Of a DNA stretch of 64,000 nt, positions 22,930-35,604 are shown piece after piece. Positions within the stretch are counted from its first letter, which is position 1. Each line of letters begins with the position of its first letter. Source of the DNA: Trichobilharzia regenti (lineage: Eukaryota > Platyhelminthes > Trematoda > Strigeidida > Schistosomatidae); the NCBI GenBank assembly GCA_944472135.2, contig OX235262.1, positions 63,550,887-63,614,886 on the forward strand, read 5' to 3'. The translations under genes and the position numbers were made by a program. A model generated the notes under the pieces. The model ran no database searches and had not been told where the DNA came from. It was given only the letters and a program-made list of their open reading frames with translations.

Positions 22930-25204
22930 ATCAAACACAATGGAAACTTTTAGCATTTCACATTCGGAGGAAAGAGAGGTGAAATTATCCAGTTACCAGG
23001 GCAAAGAAAGGCTGATAACCGCTTCTTTCTGGACGCATAAATCAGGTTTCAGGCGCTTGATGGAAATGGCTTCAGCAAACTTAAGGAGAATTGAGCTATT
23101 TTGCTTATTGATAATTTTGAACGACTTTTCGACGTCCACCTCATGACCCGTGTCGAGGAGATGCCTGGTGATGGCACTGTTTAAAGCATTTGTTCCCTTT
23201 AGACGTAAGCTTTTTGGTACATGTTCAGAAAATCGTAGATATGCCCTTCTTTCTGTCCTTCCAATGTAACTGCTCCCGCAGATACATGTAAATTTGTATA
23301 CACAGTTGGAGGTAACATGAGAAGGATATCTATCGATTTTTGATTGCACCAAAGAGCAAGTTGTTCGATAGACGGGAACGAGCTTAGCTGCAGGATACGC
23401 TATGGCTAGTGATGTACTCAGCCTTCTGTTGATCATCGCTGCAATATTTTCACCTTTATAATCAAGCTGAAGGTAGACTGGCTTTTTTTCCACTGTGATT
23501 TGTTTTACATTTTTTAGATCTTCCATACTTGTTGATGAACCTTTGAGGATACCCATTTCTCTTCAATATATTTTCAAGGAACTCAAACTCCTCCTCTAGT
23601 TTCTCTATAGAGCATATTCTCCTCGCTCTATAGTACAAAGTCTTGACTAGACCACGTTTAAAGCTATGTGGACAAAAGCTATTAAAATGCAAGTATTGTC
23701 CTTTCCATGTGGGCTTTCGATAAATTGACTTTTGAAGACTACCGTCTTCTAGGCGTTCCATGGCTATGTCGAGGAAGTGAAACTTTCCGTCACTTTCGTG
23801 TTCCATAGTGAAGTCAATATTGGCGTGTGCACCATTGAATAATCTTAGTAAGTGTGAAGCATGACTTTTATTTTTGCACACTATAAATGTGTCATCAACA
23901 TAACGACAGTAGGAAGATGTTTCGTCGATTGCATGCTTCAGCTTTGTTCTTTCAAGGTTAGACATGAATATATCTGCTAAAACAGGGCTAAGTGGACTGC
24001 CCATAGCTACACCATCTATTTGGCGGTAAAAGGTGTTGTCAAATAGGAATTGCACATCCATGGTGCACATAAGCAGTAGGCGTTTGAATTCAGACTCTGG
24101 GAGTGGGAGAAGATCGGACTGCTGACAGATGATTTCAATGGTTTCATTGACTGGAATCATTGTGAATAGGGAGGTTACATCAAATGACACCATGAAGTTA
24201 TTTAGAACGTTCATGTGATTCACACTTTCAGAGAAATGAAATGAGTCTTTCACCGTGTGCACGCCTAGCCGTTGACGAATAGGTTCCAACTTCTCCGCAA
24301 GCCAACGTGCCACCTTATGTTGGGGCGAGTTGATCATCGAAAGTATGGGTCTCAGGGGGACTTGTTCTTTGTGTATCTTCGGAAGGCCATACATGTGTGG
24401 CAAACGGGACCCTCGGGTTTCAAATCATTGTACGTGTTGTTGTCAATCAATTTCTTCTTTAGAAGATCTCTCAAGGCGTTTGTGATACGTTTTTCGACTG
24501 CATCTGTCTTATCTTTCTGGCAACTGTCAACTTTAAATCTCAACGGGTCATTTAGCACAGCTTTCATCTTTGCGATGTAGTCCTCTTTGTCCATCAGCAC
24601 CACACCTGAGCCCTTGTCAGGTCTCAATATAACAATTTTGTCATTATTCTTGAGAGCTTTCAATGCTCTTAGATGCTCTTCAGAAAAGACTTTGGAATAT
24701 GACATTGGAGAAATGAGGTATTGATTTGCAACGTCGACGAGCTTCGATTTGAACCAGCTCCTCTCATCATCAACTGGAGTGAGGTCACTCAACTGATAGA
24801 ATAAGTTTTCGAATTGAACTGCGACATCAGTTCTTTCGACAAACTTATTTGGGATGTGAAAGTTAAATCCAAGAGAAAGTGCTTCCATTTCAATGCGATT
24901 TAACTTCAGACTCGACAGATTACAGATAAACTCCTCAGGATTTTCTGGGAAAACGTCACACAATTTCTCCTTTGTCAGGGATTTCGAAAGAGTTTTGTAA
25001 AAATTTTCACATGTTTTCTGTTGAAGTCCTTGGATGAAATTGATGAATTTGATCCGACATACTATACTCAAACTATTGACGACGCCATCGAAAGAACGGG
25101 CTTCAGTTCTCAATTTAGAAATCAGAGATTCTGTTGATTCAATATGTGATTTTGTAATGCGCCGGAGATTCTTGAGAGATGGGGGTAATTTGCAATCTTA
25201 TATC
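22930..25204 (-). mobile_element. Penelope-like element with RT and GIY-YIG, nearly intact
   Basis: One long coding region runs on the minus strand from about 25204 (5' end possibly truncated, no ATG seen) to about 22993. In order it has the N-terminal block ILRPDKGSGVV (about 24620), the YGLPKIHKE block (about 24375), RT core GVAMGSPLSPVLADIFMSN (about 23990) with the YVDD active site (about 23905), then FLDIAMER, IYRKPTWKGQ, and a C-terminal Cys-x-Cys GIY-YIG-type endonuclease (YKFTC, SYIGRTERRA, near 23210-23300). The frame shifts twice, once near 24400 and once in an A7 run near 23480. All catalytic motifs are present. Known schistosome Penelope elements (Cercyon type) have this order. 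It is distinct from the copies at 30515 and 41080. Confidence 0.9.
22993..25113 (-). pseudogene. Penelope RT-endonuclease, broken by two single-base indels
   Basis: Three overlapping frames, 25113-24352, 24403-23462 and 23556-22993, together give one polypeptide of roughly 700 residues. The first and third share a phase and the middle one is offset. At about 24400 a G run and at about 23480 an A run are one base out. Both are homopolymers, so sequencing error is as likely as real decay. If the breaks are real, the element is inactive but very young. Confidence 0.85.
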
Positions 25205-25559
25205 AGCAAAGCTAATTCTGTCTAATGAAGCATCACTTGGTTACTGGAGCTGTTGATAATTCCCCTTGTTCATTTACATTGCTTAGTTACTTTAGCTACT
25301 TATTCTTATTTCACCATCAGCCTAAATATAACTTTCAATGAGGCAAATATTACATGTGATCAAAGAATGTATTTAAAGTGAACAGGAGATCAAACTTCGG
25401 ATACTTGTCTTTAAGGGTGTGATTAAACAGTTGGTTTTCTTATTTCTCAGTTTCCCATAAGTTACAAGAGGATAATATTCGAAATGATAATCATTACTGA
25501 TAGTTTCACTTTTAACCAGTGGAACCATAAACTGACATTTTTAGACTGAAGAATTTTCA
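25205..25559. other. no recognised feature
   Basis: AT-rich DNA upstream of the Penelope coding region. It could include the element leader. Confidence 0.3.
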
Positions 25560-25740
25560 GATGTTTGATTTGTAGGTATTCGATTAATCTCAGGGTGGAT
25601 TTCATCTCGAACCAACATCAGTCAAACAGCAGTTAAAAATAAAGGAACACTGAGTATGTGTTTCGTCACATTTTTGGGGCTTTTCGTCAGTGCTCACGCA
25701 CAACTCAACAATTCTAGGTTAACATCTAAACAATTCACCG
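25560..25740 (-). repeat. hammerhead-SINE copy, decayed
   Basis: The minus strand keeps core CUGACGA and the GACGAAAC arm, but stem II and the cleavage triplet are lost. The tail (gatttcatctcgaaccaac on the plus strand) matches the family loosely. Confidence 0.5.
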
Positions 25741-28134
25741 GAATTCAATAGCCTATTGATTCTAAATCCTGTATATTCCCGATATAGAACCACAACCAGT
25801 CAGTGTTATCGGTGGATATCTTTCCTACCACTATAAAAGAACTTCAGAAAACTCATTTTAAAACCGGTCATTAGTGGGAAAGAGGCTAACATTCGAATGT
25901 TGTTTTGGATATCAGTTGTGAAAGTCTACTCTCAAACTGATGAGTGGTTAAAGTTTTAACTTGTAATTTGAATGCCTTAGTTCCCTTCTCGATGAGCACT
26001 TACTTTTTATCTGTGTACAAAGATCTAGTTTCATTTTCCGCTGTTTTTAGAAGTTGGGACCTAGGAAAATGCGGAAGGTTTTCATGAATTTGATGAATAA
26101 TTTAAAAGTCATTGTCAGGATTAGTTGAGTAATGTAAATCAATCAAGTGTTATGAAGTAAAATCTCACGAAACCCTCCTTTACTTTTCCTAAAATCATCC
26201 TCTCTTATCTACTTAGGAAATATTCCCTAGCTACAGCCGATGTACCTTGATCCACAAGAATAGGTGAACTGATAAATGCACACACAAACAGTCGAACATT
26301 AGAGTTTGCCTTTTTACCTAAATGTAGAACGGCTAGTGCTAATAAGCGTCATCTATAATTGTACCGTGACGAACGTCTGACTGAACTCTCCTAAAGCCAA
26401 ATATTCACTTAACTAACAAGCTATATGAATAAATTTATTTCACATATTTATAAATATCTCATATCACCAGTATTCAATTTAAAAAACAGACAAAAAGACA
26501 ATAGAAGTGATTCAAATTTTTACCCAGAGTATTCACTTTGTTTATTGATATCCCTATTGACATTTGAGTAGTTTTCTGTTTGCCTTCCACTATCGATACT
26601 CTAATAATTTGATTTCAAAAGGAGTTTCCATGATAAACTATTTAAACAAATAATTGTCAAACTCACCCCAAGTATCATCTCCTTCCCTGCACTCACTCAC
26701 CCACACGCACATACAAATACAAACACACATACAATTACACACAATTTAAGTGTTTTTTTTCGGATTTCTAAATCGCTGAGGTATCTTTTAATACGATGAA
26801 GCAAGGTAATTTATATCATGAATATTAATTAGTTGTATTGACAACAAAAGGATAGAAGAAAAGTTTATTAGAGTGAAAGAAACTTTTATAAAAAAAATAC
26901 CTGAGGGTATAATGATCGAAAGAATATGAATAACTCAAAACAAGTAAAACGGTGACATGCGGCGGGTGGGGACGAGAGTGCGGATTCGTTAAGACGTGCG
27001 ATTTATCAACCGTTCAGTGATCTCATCAACACTAAATGTAAATGGATGTTGTTGTTTAAATAAATCAAATGAAAAGCAAACTGTCAGTGGTTAATTTTAA
27101 AAAGTTTGAAAGAAAGATGTTGAAATCAAATGACCAATGTTAATAACCAAATGCTTAATTTTTCTGCTTCTTATATATTTACTTTCGGCCCGTAGTAATC
27201 ACACACGATAGTGTTCTTATAACCTTTCTGGAGAGAATTCTAACCGAAAGATAGATCTACTTAGGTCCTCATTAGTAGGTGAACTGGTCAGGTAAGGGAT
27301 CTTATGCTTCAGGTTGTCATAAAATAATCGCCAACTAGAGGACATTACTTACTATGATCAATTTATTTACAAGTGTAGCATAAATAGACAGTCAATTACA
27401 ACTGATACTGGCTATATGTGTATGTATGTTTTCACTGTTCTACTAGTGAATTAGTGTCGATTCTCATAAGCAGGGAAACTTTATTACCTGAAACCTGTTC
27501 ATCATACTATTTCAGGTCGGTTTTCATAATACATGATACATAGAGAAATACCCAATGAGATTCTTCAACGGTATACACATGTAATCTTAATGCGTGGCTG
27601 AACACAAGACTATCAGACCTCTAGTGACAACTGTATTATTTAACCAATCGACATTACATTTCGAACACTACTCATTGTAGCTAGTAAGCGTCTTTTGTGT
27701 GGTACCTCAGATATGATAATTATAGAAATCGAGTGTGTATTATAATCTTTGGGAATTATTTGGTAAGTTGGTCAATAATTAAGAAAGGGTTTTTGTTGAA
27801 GTAAATGATTTGTCAAGAAATGACTGACCTTACGATATCTTCACTCTTACGTAAGAAAGGTTATCTTGGGATTACTCCTTTTCAATTAGGTTTCATTATT
27901 TTTCACAAAGTCTATCTATGAACTGTTAAGAAATGTGTATTTTATTTTCATTTTTGAAGAAAGTATTATTCAGCATCACTTTAATCCTTTTTAAGACAAA
28001 TTATAACTCTCAGGCTGTACACATTCCCAGTGACCTTGAGTAGTCCTCATCATATATAAGGAATAAGTTCTTCTATTGAATATGCCAATTCAGACACATT
28101 CACAGCGGCAGTTATCATGAATGTTGTTTTCATC
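25741..28134. other. no recognised feature
   Basis: About 2.4 kb of AT-rich DNA. A (ca)n-like run lies near 26695-26740. No open frame of useful length, RNA gene or named repeat is recognised. Confidence 0.35.
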
Positions 28135-28365
28135 CTCTATGCGTTTCTGTTCGTAAACAGATATTCAAGCTTTAAGCTTTGAAGTTTCAGTAGCTATGGC
28201 ATTTATTTTTACAGGATGGGGTTGCTAGCTTTATTCCCAACGTTCCCTCTTTACGAATTGTATTGCTGGTTTAATGAGGTAAAGGAGTGCGTTGGCAGGC
28301 GATTGAACCCCGGACCACAAACGTGATGGGCGAGCATTCTACTGCTATCCCAACGGCGCTTTTCC
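28135..28365 (-). repeat. tRNA-Gly-type SINE
   Basis: Same order as 21600-21835. On the plus strand the RTE-like tail end (gctttaagctttgaagtttc) comes first and the tRNA-like head (ctgctatcccaacggcgc) last. Confidence 0.65.
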
Positions 28366-28574
28366 GGGTTCACTAGTGGCTAACAAACTAGGTGAAGTTA
28401 GGAGTAGGTCAACCGCATACATACTGTGAGCTTCCCGCGTATGGGTCTTGTGCACATTCTATCACTGAACTTTTAGTCACGGCTTTTTAAAAAGGTTTAT
28501 ATGATAATTTAACTAATTATGTGCTAAGAAGTTTAGATATCTCATCTAGATGACCATTAACAAAATTATATCAT

Positions 28575-29830
28575 ATTATTATACTATTGTTCCTTTGGGT
28601 TCCGAGTGGAACATAGGGCTTCAACAGCACACCTCCACTTCCTTCTATATTCTGCCTTCCTCTTCAGCTGGCTAGACACACGACTGCTCATAATCTCTCG
28701 TCTCTTCCTCGCCACACGATCTCTTTTATGTTACCCCCACACCGAAGACCCACTCGTCGCTTCCCATTGAGATTCCACTCCAGCCATGGCCTACATTGCG
28801 TGCAATGGCGTTTGACGGTCTCCTTAGTATACGCCCGGTCCATCCCCATCTCCTACATATTTGTTGAGCGACCGGCTCTTGATTGTTGGTTTGTTCCACT
28901 GCAGAGTTTCATGTTACTGATTCTTTCTGACCGGTTAGACATTTGATCTTCAGTATGGAAGCCAGCCAACGAAGTGAGCAGCTGTTGGTGAAAGTCTGTA
29001 ACTTGTTGGAAGTCCTTTTCGTGATATGCAGTGCAAGTTTCAGATCCATACAGAAGAGCTGACTGACTGACTGACTTCACCGACATTTGTGTTGAAAATT
29101 CGAACTTGTTCTTTATGCTGGCTGAGTGCAGTGCAGAAAATTTCCAAACTTTTTTTCAGGTTGACGGAGGTATATTTTGTCTTTTGGATTCTAGCTAGTT
29201 GGCTTTGACATCTTCATCTGTCCGGACTGCAGTTGAAACTATGCTTCCTAGATAAGTGAGGGAAGTAGCCTCTTCTGGTTTTGTGTTGTTGTTGTTGTTG
29301 TTGCGGTTAGTTGGTTATCTTCATCACTTCTGTCTTCTCTATATTCACCTGGAGTCCTGTCTCCTCTGGCTGCCTCTTCAGTCAGTTTGTTGATCTTCTC
29401 CTTCAAGTCTTCGAGTTTGTGTAACACTAGACAAATATCATCCACGCACGAAATCCAAGTCTTCTAGAGTCTTCTTATCGGTCATCCAGCGTATTCCTGT
29501 CTCTTCGCTCCCAACTCACAGTCCATCACAATAAGCAACATCATCAGTGATAATAAGCAGCCAGCTTGTTTTTATTCCTGTATGCACTTCGAACGCCTTA
29601 CTGAGTTTCTCATTATAGATCACCTGACACGTGGCACTGTCATGTAGCTGTTGAATGAGGTTGATGAAGACTTTGGAACTGCAAGCAATAGTGTTGAAGT
29701 AGTTTCCAAATTACTTCTCGGTCAACGCTGTCAAAAGCCTTTTCGAAATCGATGAAACTGAGGTAGAGGTTTGACTACCATTCTATTCTTTGTTCTGTGA
29801 TGACGATGCATAGAGTTGCAATTATTAACA
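28575..29830 (-). repeat. RTE LINE 3' half, decayed
   Basis: The 3' end at about 28578 has the gttccgagtggaacataggg signature. On the minus strand the ALLYGSET block lies near 29050, the DDICLVLHKLEDLKEKINKL block near 29400, and DSVDRE-like sequence near 29730. Stops break the frame. It contains a (tgt)n run at 29285-29302. Confidence 0.75.
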
Positions 29831-30514
29831 AAATAAGATACAGTATTACTGTGAAGCAGTCGAATGTGATACGCATCATCAATGCAAGTCAAATACAGGA
29901 AGGTAAGAAAAAGAGGAAAATCGATCGAATGAGAACGGTGTAACATAATTCAACACCTTAAAAATACGAACAAATTAAATTAGAATATTAAAATTAAGGT
30001 GGAAGTAAAGCTGTGAATGTGTTTGTACGACTGAGGTCGATTCCAACTTCTGTCAAATTAGTCTCTAACGCGAATTTCTGATGATTGAAATGATCCTAGG
30101 CAGGCAACATTAACCTCCTACATGGTTCAGACTAACATAGACTAACTTTACGGATCATATATTGATCTTTTCACTCATTATCTTCTTTTCTAAATTCTTT
30201 TGGCATACATCGTTGATGTAAACAGTGATTGGTTGCGTGTAAAGCCTGATTTATGTCCATAAGATCTTGGAAAGTCATGGTTTTCAATGATCGGAAAAAT
30301 GAGGCTGTTATAAAGGTATTATAGCATACCTCTGTAAGTCTAATTAACTGGAAACAAAACGTCATCCCTCAAATTTATATACTCCACCTTAAAAGTTAGA
30401 ATGGATTTTCACTACAAGAAAAGTTCAACCACAACAACACAAAGAAATAAGTTCCCTGCTACCGTTTATTTACTACTACTACTACTACACAACGACGACG
30501 ACTTTAAGTACTAC
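29831..30514. other. no recognised feature
   Basis: AT-rich, with a (cta)n/(cga)n stretch at 30471-30501 directly before the Penelope fragment. Confidence 0.35.
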
Positions 30515-31830
30515 AGACTACAGAAGGTGTAGCAATGGGATCACCAATATCCCCTATCGTAGCAGATATCTTTATGGACAGCTGGGAAAATACTGCTCTT
30601 AATACATTTAATCCCACTTCAAAAATATGGTGGAGATATGTGAATGACACTTTCACAGTGTTAAAAACAGGACATATCTCTAGCTTCTTGACAAGTCGGT
30701 GGCACAGAGGTTATGACTCTCGCCGGTCATGGTCTGAAGTTCGTTCCCCTGCCAACGCACACCTGGTATCTATGGTCGGCCTGGAAAATTTGGACTACCC
30801 ATATCACATTCTGAAAATTCTATAACTGTACAAAAAATACGGTGTGGAATCAAGCCGAATATATATATATATATATATATATAAACTCACTAGTTGATGG
30901 AATAAAACCTACATTCGAATCGGAAAATGAACAAGGATAATTAGCCATGTTAGGCTGTAAAACAAAACGAACAGAAGGTAAGCTGCACACTAGCGTTTAT
31001 AGAAAACCAACGTATTCTGCTAATAGATATTTAGACTTTAATTCATCTCATCCGTTATCTTTAAAGGTAAGCTTAGTTAAGTGTCTAATAAACCGAGCAG
31101 TAGCACTAAGTAGCACAAGAAAATGCCTAAATGACAAAATAAAACAGATAGAAGAAGCGTTGGTGTCAAATAACTATCCTATAAAATTCATTAGGAAGAT
31201 CAGTAAAGGCCAAAAACAAAAAAATAATTGTGGAACTAGTGATGATAACATAAATAAGAAAGAATATAAGGCATCTACAGCTCCACCATATCAAGAGGGG
31301 ACATCTGAGACCCTACGTAGGATTCTTAATAAAGCAGAAATGACAGTGGCATTCTAACCTACAAACTCACTCAACGACAAGCTCTGTAGGCTAATAGACC
31401 CGGTGGGCCCACTTAAACAAAACTATACAATTTACAAAATACCTTGCAATGACTGTGAGTTAGGTCAACTACATAAATCAAACTATAGATCAGCATTAGT
31501 GTGATTATCAGAATATAAGGACTGAGCTAAAGTTAGGATGATTGATCCCACGAATATAAGTTATTTGGAAAAACTCAGCAACATCACCGCATGCATTAAC
31601 ACACAACCACAGAGTAGAGTGGGAGATGATTGAAATTCTAAGAAGTAATATAGTTAGATGGAAAGAGAGTTTGATTACTGAATCCTGGTTCATTAGTCTA
31701 CACCCAACACATTCAACAGAGGTGACTCAAAGCAAATACCAGAGATACGGAAGATATTATTACCAGTCAAATCATGGGATAATGAATAATGTTGAAATGT
31801 ATTCAGTTCAATTTTATTGATACCATTAAT
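30515..31830 (+). mobile_element. 5'-truncated Penelope-like element, second family
   Basis: The fragment starts inside the RT at EGVAMGSPISPIVADIFMDS. The active site reads YVND in place of YVDD (about 30638). After the nested SINE (30691-30884) the RT resumes with VDGIKPTFESENEQG, then KLHTSVYRKPTYSANRYLDF and a Lys-rich segment to 31357. A stop follows, then IYKIPCNDCELGQLHKS (GIY-YIG Cys-x2-Cys region) and EILRSNIVRWKESLITESWF to 31820. It has several stops and is dead. It is about as far from the 22930 element as distinct families would be. Confidence 0.85.
30691..30884 (+). repeat. tRNA-derived SINE nested in the Penelope RT
   Basis: It matches 20409-20590 from gtcggtggcac through the gtcggcctggaaaattt tail and ends in an (at)n run at 30859-30883. 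It splits the RT between the ISSFL codons and the resumed VDGIK part, so it arrived after the Penelope copy. Confidence 0.85.
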
Positions 31831-31934
31831 ATTATTTCTGAATGTACTTTATCATCTTATATTGATTTTATTCGAATATCTAATCAATTTTTACTCATGT
31901 ATATAAATGAGGCAAGAAAGTTGTTTGAGCACCT

Positions 31935-32100
31935 TGATATGATTACGAGCGGCAATAAATTGTGCTCGAAACTTGATCATCAGTAAATACTACTGTACAA
32001 CACTGTATGATTTTATCAAAATAAAATTTTATCCATAATGGAGTTATACTCTACCACAGTGCCTAAGCTTTATCCTTATATCAATATTACTAACTTTGTA
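31935..32100 (+). repeat. Penelope 3' tail with hairpin-GAAAC motif
   Basis: About 110 bp behind the GIY-YIG remnant lies atgattacgagc, an aataaattgt-type loop, and gctcgaaac, then a ctaccacagtgcctaagctt block. The same pair of blocks occurs at 2010-2165, 2425-2540 and 49806-49950. Hairpin followed by GAAAC is the layout of stem II of a hammerhead, a motif reported in Penelope-like elements, but the bases before the stem (AUGAUUAC) do not fit CUGAUGA. Confidence 0.6.
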
Positions 32101-32114
32101 TCAATAAAAAAATA

Positions 32115-32690
32115 TTATTATGTATCCTTTAGTTCCTAGAGGAACATAGGGCTTCAGCTGCGCACCTCCATTGCCTTCGGTTTTCTAACAACTTTTTCAC
32201 CCTGCTCCAGGTCTGTCCACATGCTTTCATCTCCTCCTCGCATGATCTCCTCCAAATCACCCTTGACGACCAACTCGCCGCCTCCTTTCGGGTTCCATTC
32301 GAGGCCTATCTAGTGAGTCACTTGATGGTTCAGCGTATGGCCAATCCATCTCCATTTCTTTCTGCCTATTTGTTTCACAATCGGTTCCTGATTGGTTCGC
32401 TCCCAGAGATCCCTGTTGCTGATCTTTCTGGCCATCTGATCTTGATTGAGCGAAGACAGCTGTTAATGAAGGTTTGGAGTTTTTTGAGATGCTCTTTATG
32501 ACTGGCCAAGTCTCTGATCCGTATAGTAGCACTGACTTCACATTAGAGTTGAAAATCCGGATGTTATTTTGATGCTGAGTGCTGTTGACCTCCACACAGA
32601 TTTGAGAGTAATGAAAGCTTGTCTTGCTTTTCCGATTGGCTTTGATGTCCCATCAGTTCCGATAACAATAATGATAAAATCAATTTTACA
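32115..32690 (-). repeat. RTE LINE 3' fragment
   Basis: From tatcctttagttcctagagg. On the minus strand it gives IRIFNSNVKSVLLYGSETW near 32540 and further C-terminal RTE sequence to about 32260. It is the same subfamily as 48215-49075. Confidence 0.75.
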
Positions 32691-33859
32691 CTTTCACCTA
32701 AAGCGATTCAGCTTGTTCATCTTCCCCGCCCCTTCTTTTTCTCTCTCTTTAGCGCATGCACTACCATTCATTTTTTTCCCTTTTTCTATTTTATCTAATT
32801 TATTTAACAGATTTTAAAAATTCGTTTTTAAAAAAAAATAATAATTTAAAGAATAAAAAGCTTAAAATGAAATGAATTTCATGCAGGTTGGGGATTGCAT
32901 GTCTACTATTTATTATAAGTAGTATCATACATTTGTAGAGGTATAAAGAGGTAAGCAGACAAGCAGGCAAATCACTGCATTCTTTTTTTAATTCATTGAT
33001 TCTATTATTACACTTATATATATACTATTAAAACAGCATATAAGTAGTATTTACAGAGGTAGTAGCAATTAGTAGACAGTCTATAATAGACAGATGATGA
33101 TAGATAATAGTCAATTCCGTTTGTAACTCTGTTTAACAGCATAAACAACAAGTGTTACAGGAATCTTCCTTCTTCTTCTTCTTCTTTGCCTAACCAAAAA
33201 AAGTAAAAGAAAAAATGAAATAACTAATCAGCATATTTCCGTATATTTTTGCAGGAATAAAAAAGCCCAAAGAGGTAGAAAGGGAATAGGCAAGATGAAA
33301 AATCAAAAGCGACCAGAGAAATGGGAAAGCATAACCAATTTAATTAATCCCTATGGTGAAATTTTTAAATTATATCCTACGGTATCTACTTTTACTTTAC
33401 TTCTTCTAGTTTGCATGCTGAATAAATGAATCGTTTAGTCTATTCGTTGTTAAGACAAATGTGAAAATTTCTGTAGACAGAACGGAGGCTAAACGTTTGC
33501 ACAAGCTCCCCTTCCTTGTATCCGCATATATTTCAAGTATCCTCAATGGGATATAATTTTTACGCTTTTCTATGCACTTGACGTATAACTAAGGATGATA
33601 AGAATAGTAATAATAAGGCATAGAAAAGTAGGAGGGATTAGTAGAGGAAAATTTCAATTGTTGGATCAGGAATAAGGAAATTTATCTGCTTTTTCTTTTG
33701 TGCATAAATGATATTCATGTGTGTGTGCACTTAGGTGTATATCATGTGCCTGTGTGTTTATGTGTGCCTACTTCTGGAATTAGCTGGATAATTTTTGATA
33801 ATAAACTATCTGATTGGTAACAAAGGTTTTTAGAAGCAGTATTAAACTGCTTTCTCGGA
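32691..33859. other. no recognised feature
   Basis: AT-rich, with a (ttc)n run near 33168-33187. No gene or known repeat is recognised. Confidence 0.35.
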
Positions 33860-34240
33860 AGGTTACTCAATACACTAAGTAGTAACTAACATCATGAGTT
33901 TAATCCTTCGTTTGGTACACCCTGAATTTATATCAGTAAAGTTTACAACATATTCACCATGCTAGGTGGCTCACCATCACGATCACTCTGAATTGTTGTT
34001 AGATGGTTGGAGGTAATCCCCATACTTGTTGGCACTCGTCAGTAAGACATAACTGCTATCTTGAAGGAGCTCATGTCCCTAGTGAGATTCCAAACGGCTT
34101 CACCCAATGATGCAGTCAGTCATGTTACCACTGAGCTATCTGGGTTCACGACTGACCTTATGTAGGACTACTACAATCGGTAGCGAAGGCGAAAAGCTCA
34201 GTGATAATGTCTCTGACTGCAGCAATGAGTTCCCACAAAT
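33860..34240 (-). repeat. third SINE family, with inverted second head
   Basis: The minus strand gives agatagctcagtggtaacat and the shared body. At 34185-34230 a second head-like stretch (agctcagtgataatgtctct) lies on the plus strand, so the unit is partly inverted. Confidence 0.55.
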
Positions 34241-34829
34241 ATCTTTACGTTTTATCTAGTCTACCAAATTTATCTTGGTGAGTAACTAAAGCGCCTAAAA
34301 ACTGTCTAAACTTCACAGAGAACTTACCTTTAAAAAAGGAGAAGAATGACATTAATACACAATAATGTTTTATGAAAATATCTGTCCAGATGAATGAGGA
34401 TAATAAAAGTGACTGCTGACAAACTCATCAAAAATGCCAACATTTATGAGGAGTGAAAACGTCAACTTAGAAAATGGCTCAACCAATAGTAATAAAGTCT
34501 ATCAACTAGATCATCCATGTTTCAGGAGTAATATTTTTATTATTGAGCATACTGAACATATTTATTTTACATTTTTACCTTCTATTTAAACACCGAGTAG
34601 GGATACATAGAGTTACACTGATTTATCTTTGCTTTGACGGTTTGTCACAAAGTCACTTTGTAATTCCGCATTTCTTACTTTATTCAGTTAAATTAGTCGA
34701 TATACCTTTAAAAAAAACTAATTTCTTCATATCAATACCTCAGTATTACTGTAAGTTATATGTTCTTTAAATATTCATCGTTTATTCGTGGCTATTATTT
34801 CATTTCGTGAGTCACTCAGCTGATAATTT
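34241..34829. other. no recognised feature
   Basis: AT-rich. The open stretch 34543-34770 is unassigned. Confidence 0.3.
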
Positions 34830-35045
34830 CTGTGGTTCCGTGGTAGAATACTTGCAGATCACGCAATTGGCCCAGGGTTCGATCCCTGGCCAATGCATTC
34901 CTATAATCCGCACTTAGCAGGTAAGCCCGGTAAGGACAGAAAGTTGGGGGTAAATCTAGCAACCTTAACCCCCTAAAATATAGATACCGTTGTTGCTAAA
35001 CCTCAAAATCTCAAGCTTGAAGCCTTATTTTCCAGTCGGGAAGGA
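34830..35045 (+). repeat. tRNA-Gly-type SINE, best head in the window
   Basis: Its head (34832-34897) closely follows a tRNA-Gly(GCC): ggttccgtggtagaatac, then cagggttcgatccctggcca and atgca. The middle (taagcccggtaaggacagaa) and the tail (caagcttgaagccttatttt) match the other copies. The cloverleaf ends are too degenerate for a working tRNA. Confidence 0.8.
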
Positions 35046-35224
35046 AACAAATAAAATAAATTATACTAATTCCTGTGAGGAAGTTGAAATCTCCCGGTCA
35101 CGTTTAATACTTTGCACAAAATATAGTAGATGCTCTAAGCAGAAAAATAATGCAGGCAACTACACAGCAAACGTTGATCACTTTAGTTCTGTCTAATAAC
35201 TAAAAATATTCAGCTCGTGATAAT

Positions 35225-35345
35225 TGGGTTGGGAAAGATTTCACTAATTTCAAAGAGGATTTCGTTTCAGACCAAAATCAGTTAAAGAACATTTGAAAAT
35301 CAGCGTGTTATGCATACCTGTTTCGTCCTAGATTCACACTCATCG
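35225..35345 (-). repeat. hammerhead-SINE copy, partial
   Basis: On the minus strand it has CCGAUGA, a mispaired stem II, then aggacgaaacagg. The 5' head is missing. Confidence 0.5.
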
Positions 35346-35604
35346 GTAATAAGAACCCACAGTATTACAACATAGTGTCACCACCACAATTAATTGATTT
35401 GTTAGATATAATGGGATGAATGATGAAGTGCTGACCTCACAAACGCATAACTTGATTTGATTTCTGGTGGAGTTGTTGATGCCCAGCACAGATGTGTCGC
35501 AAACTAAGTCCGTTTCCCAATGAAAACGTTGGGAAATACACACTGAAACTGACCGAATCCATACAGGTAAAATGTCTCAATATACCTTTATGATTTTTAT
35601 AGAA

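Noticed and set aside
34832..34897. Functional tRNA-Gly gene
   Set aside because: The B box arm is good, but the acceptor and anticodon stems do not pair and the sequence runs on into a repeated SINE body.
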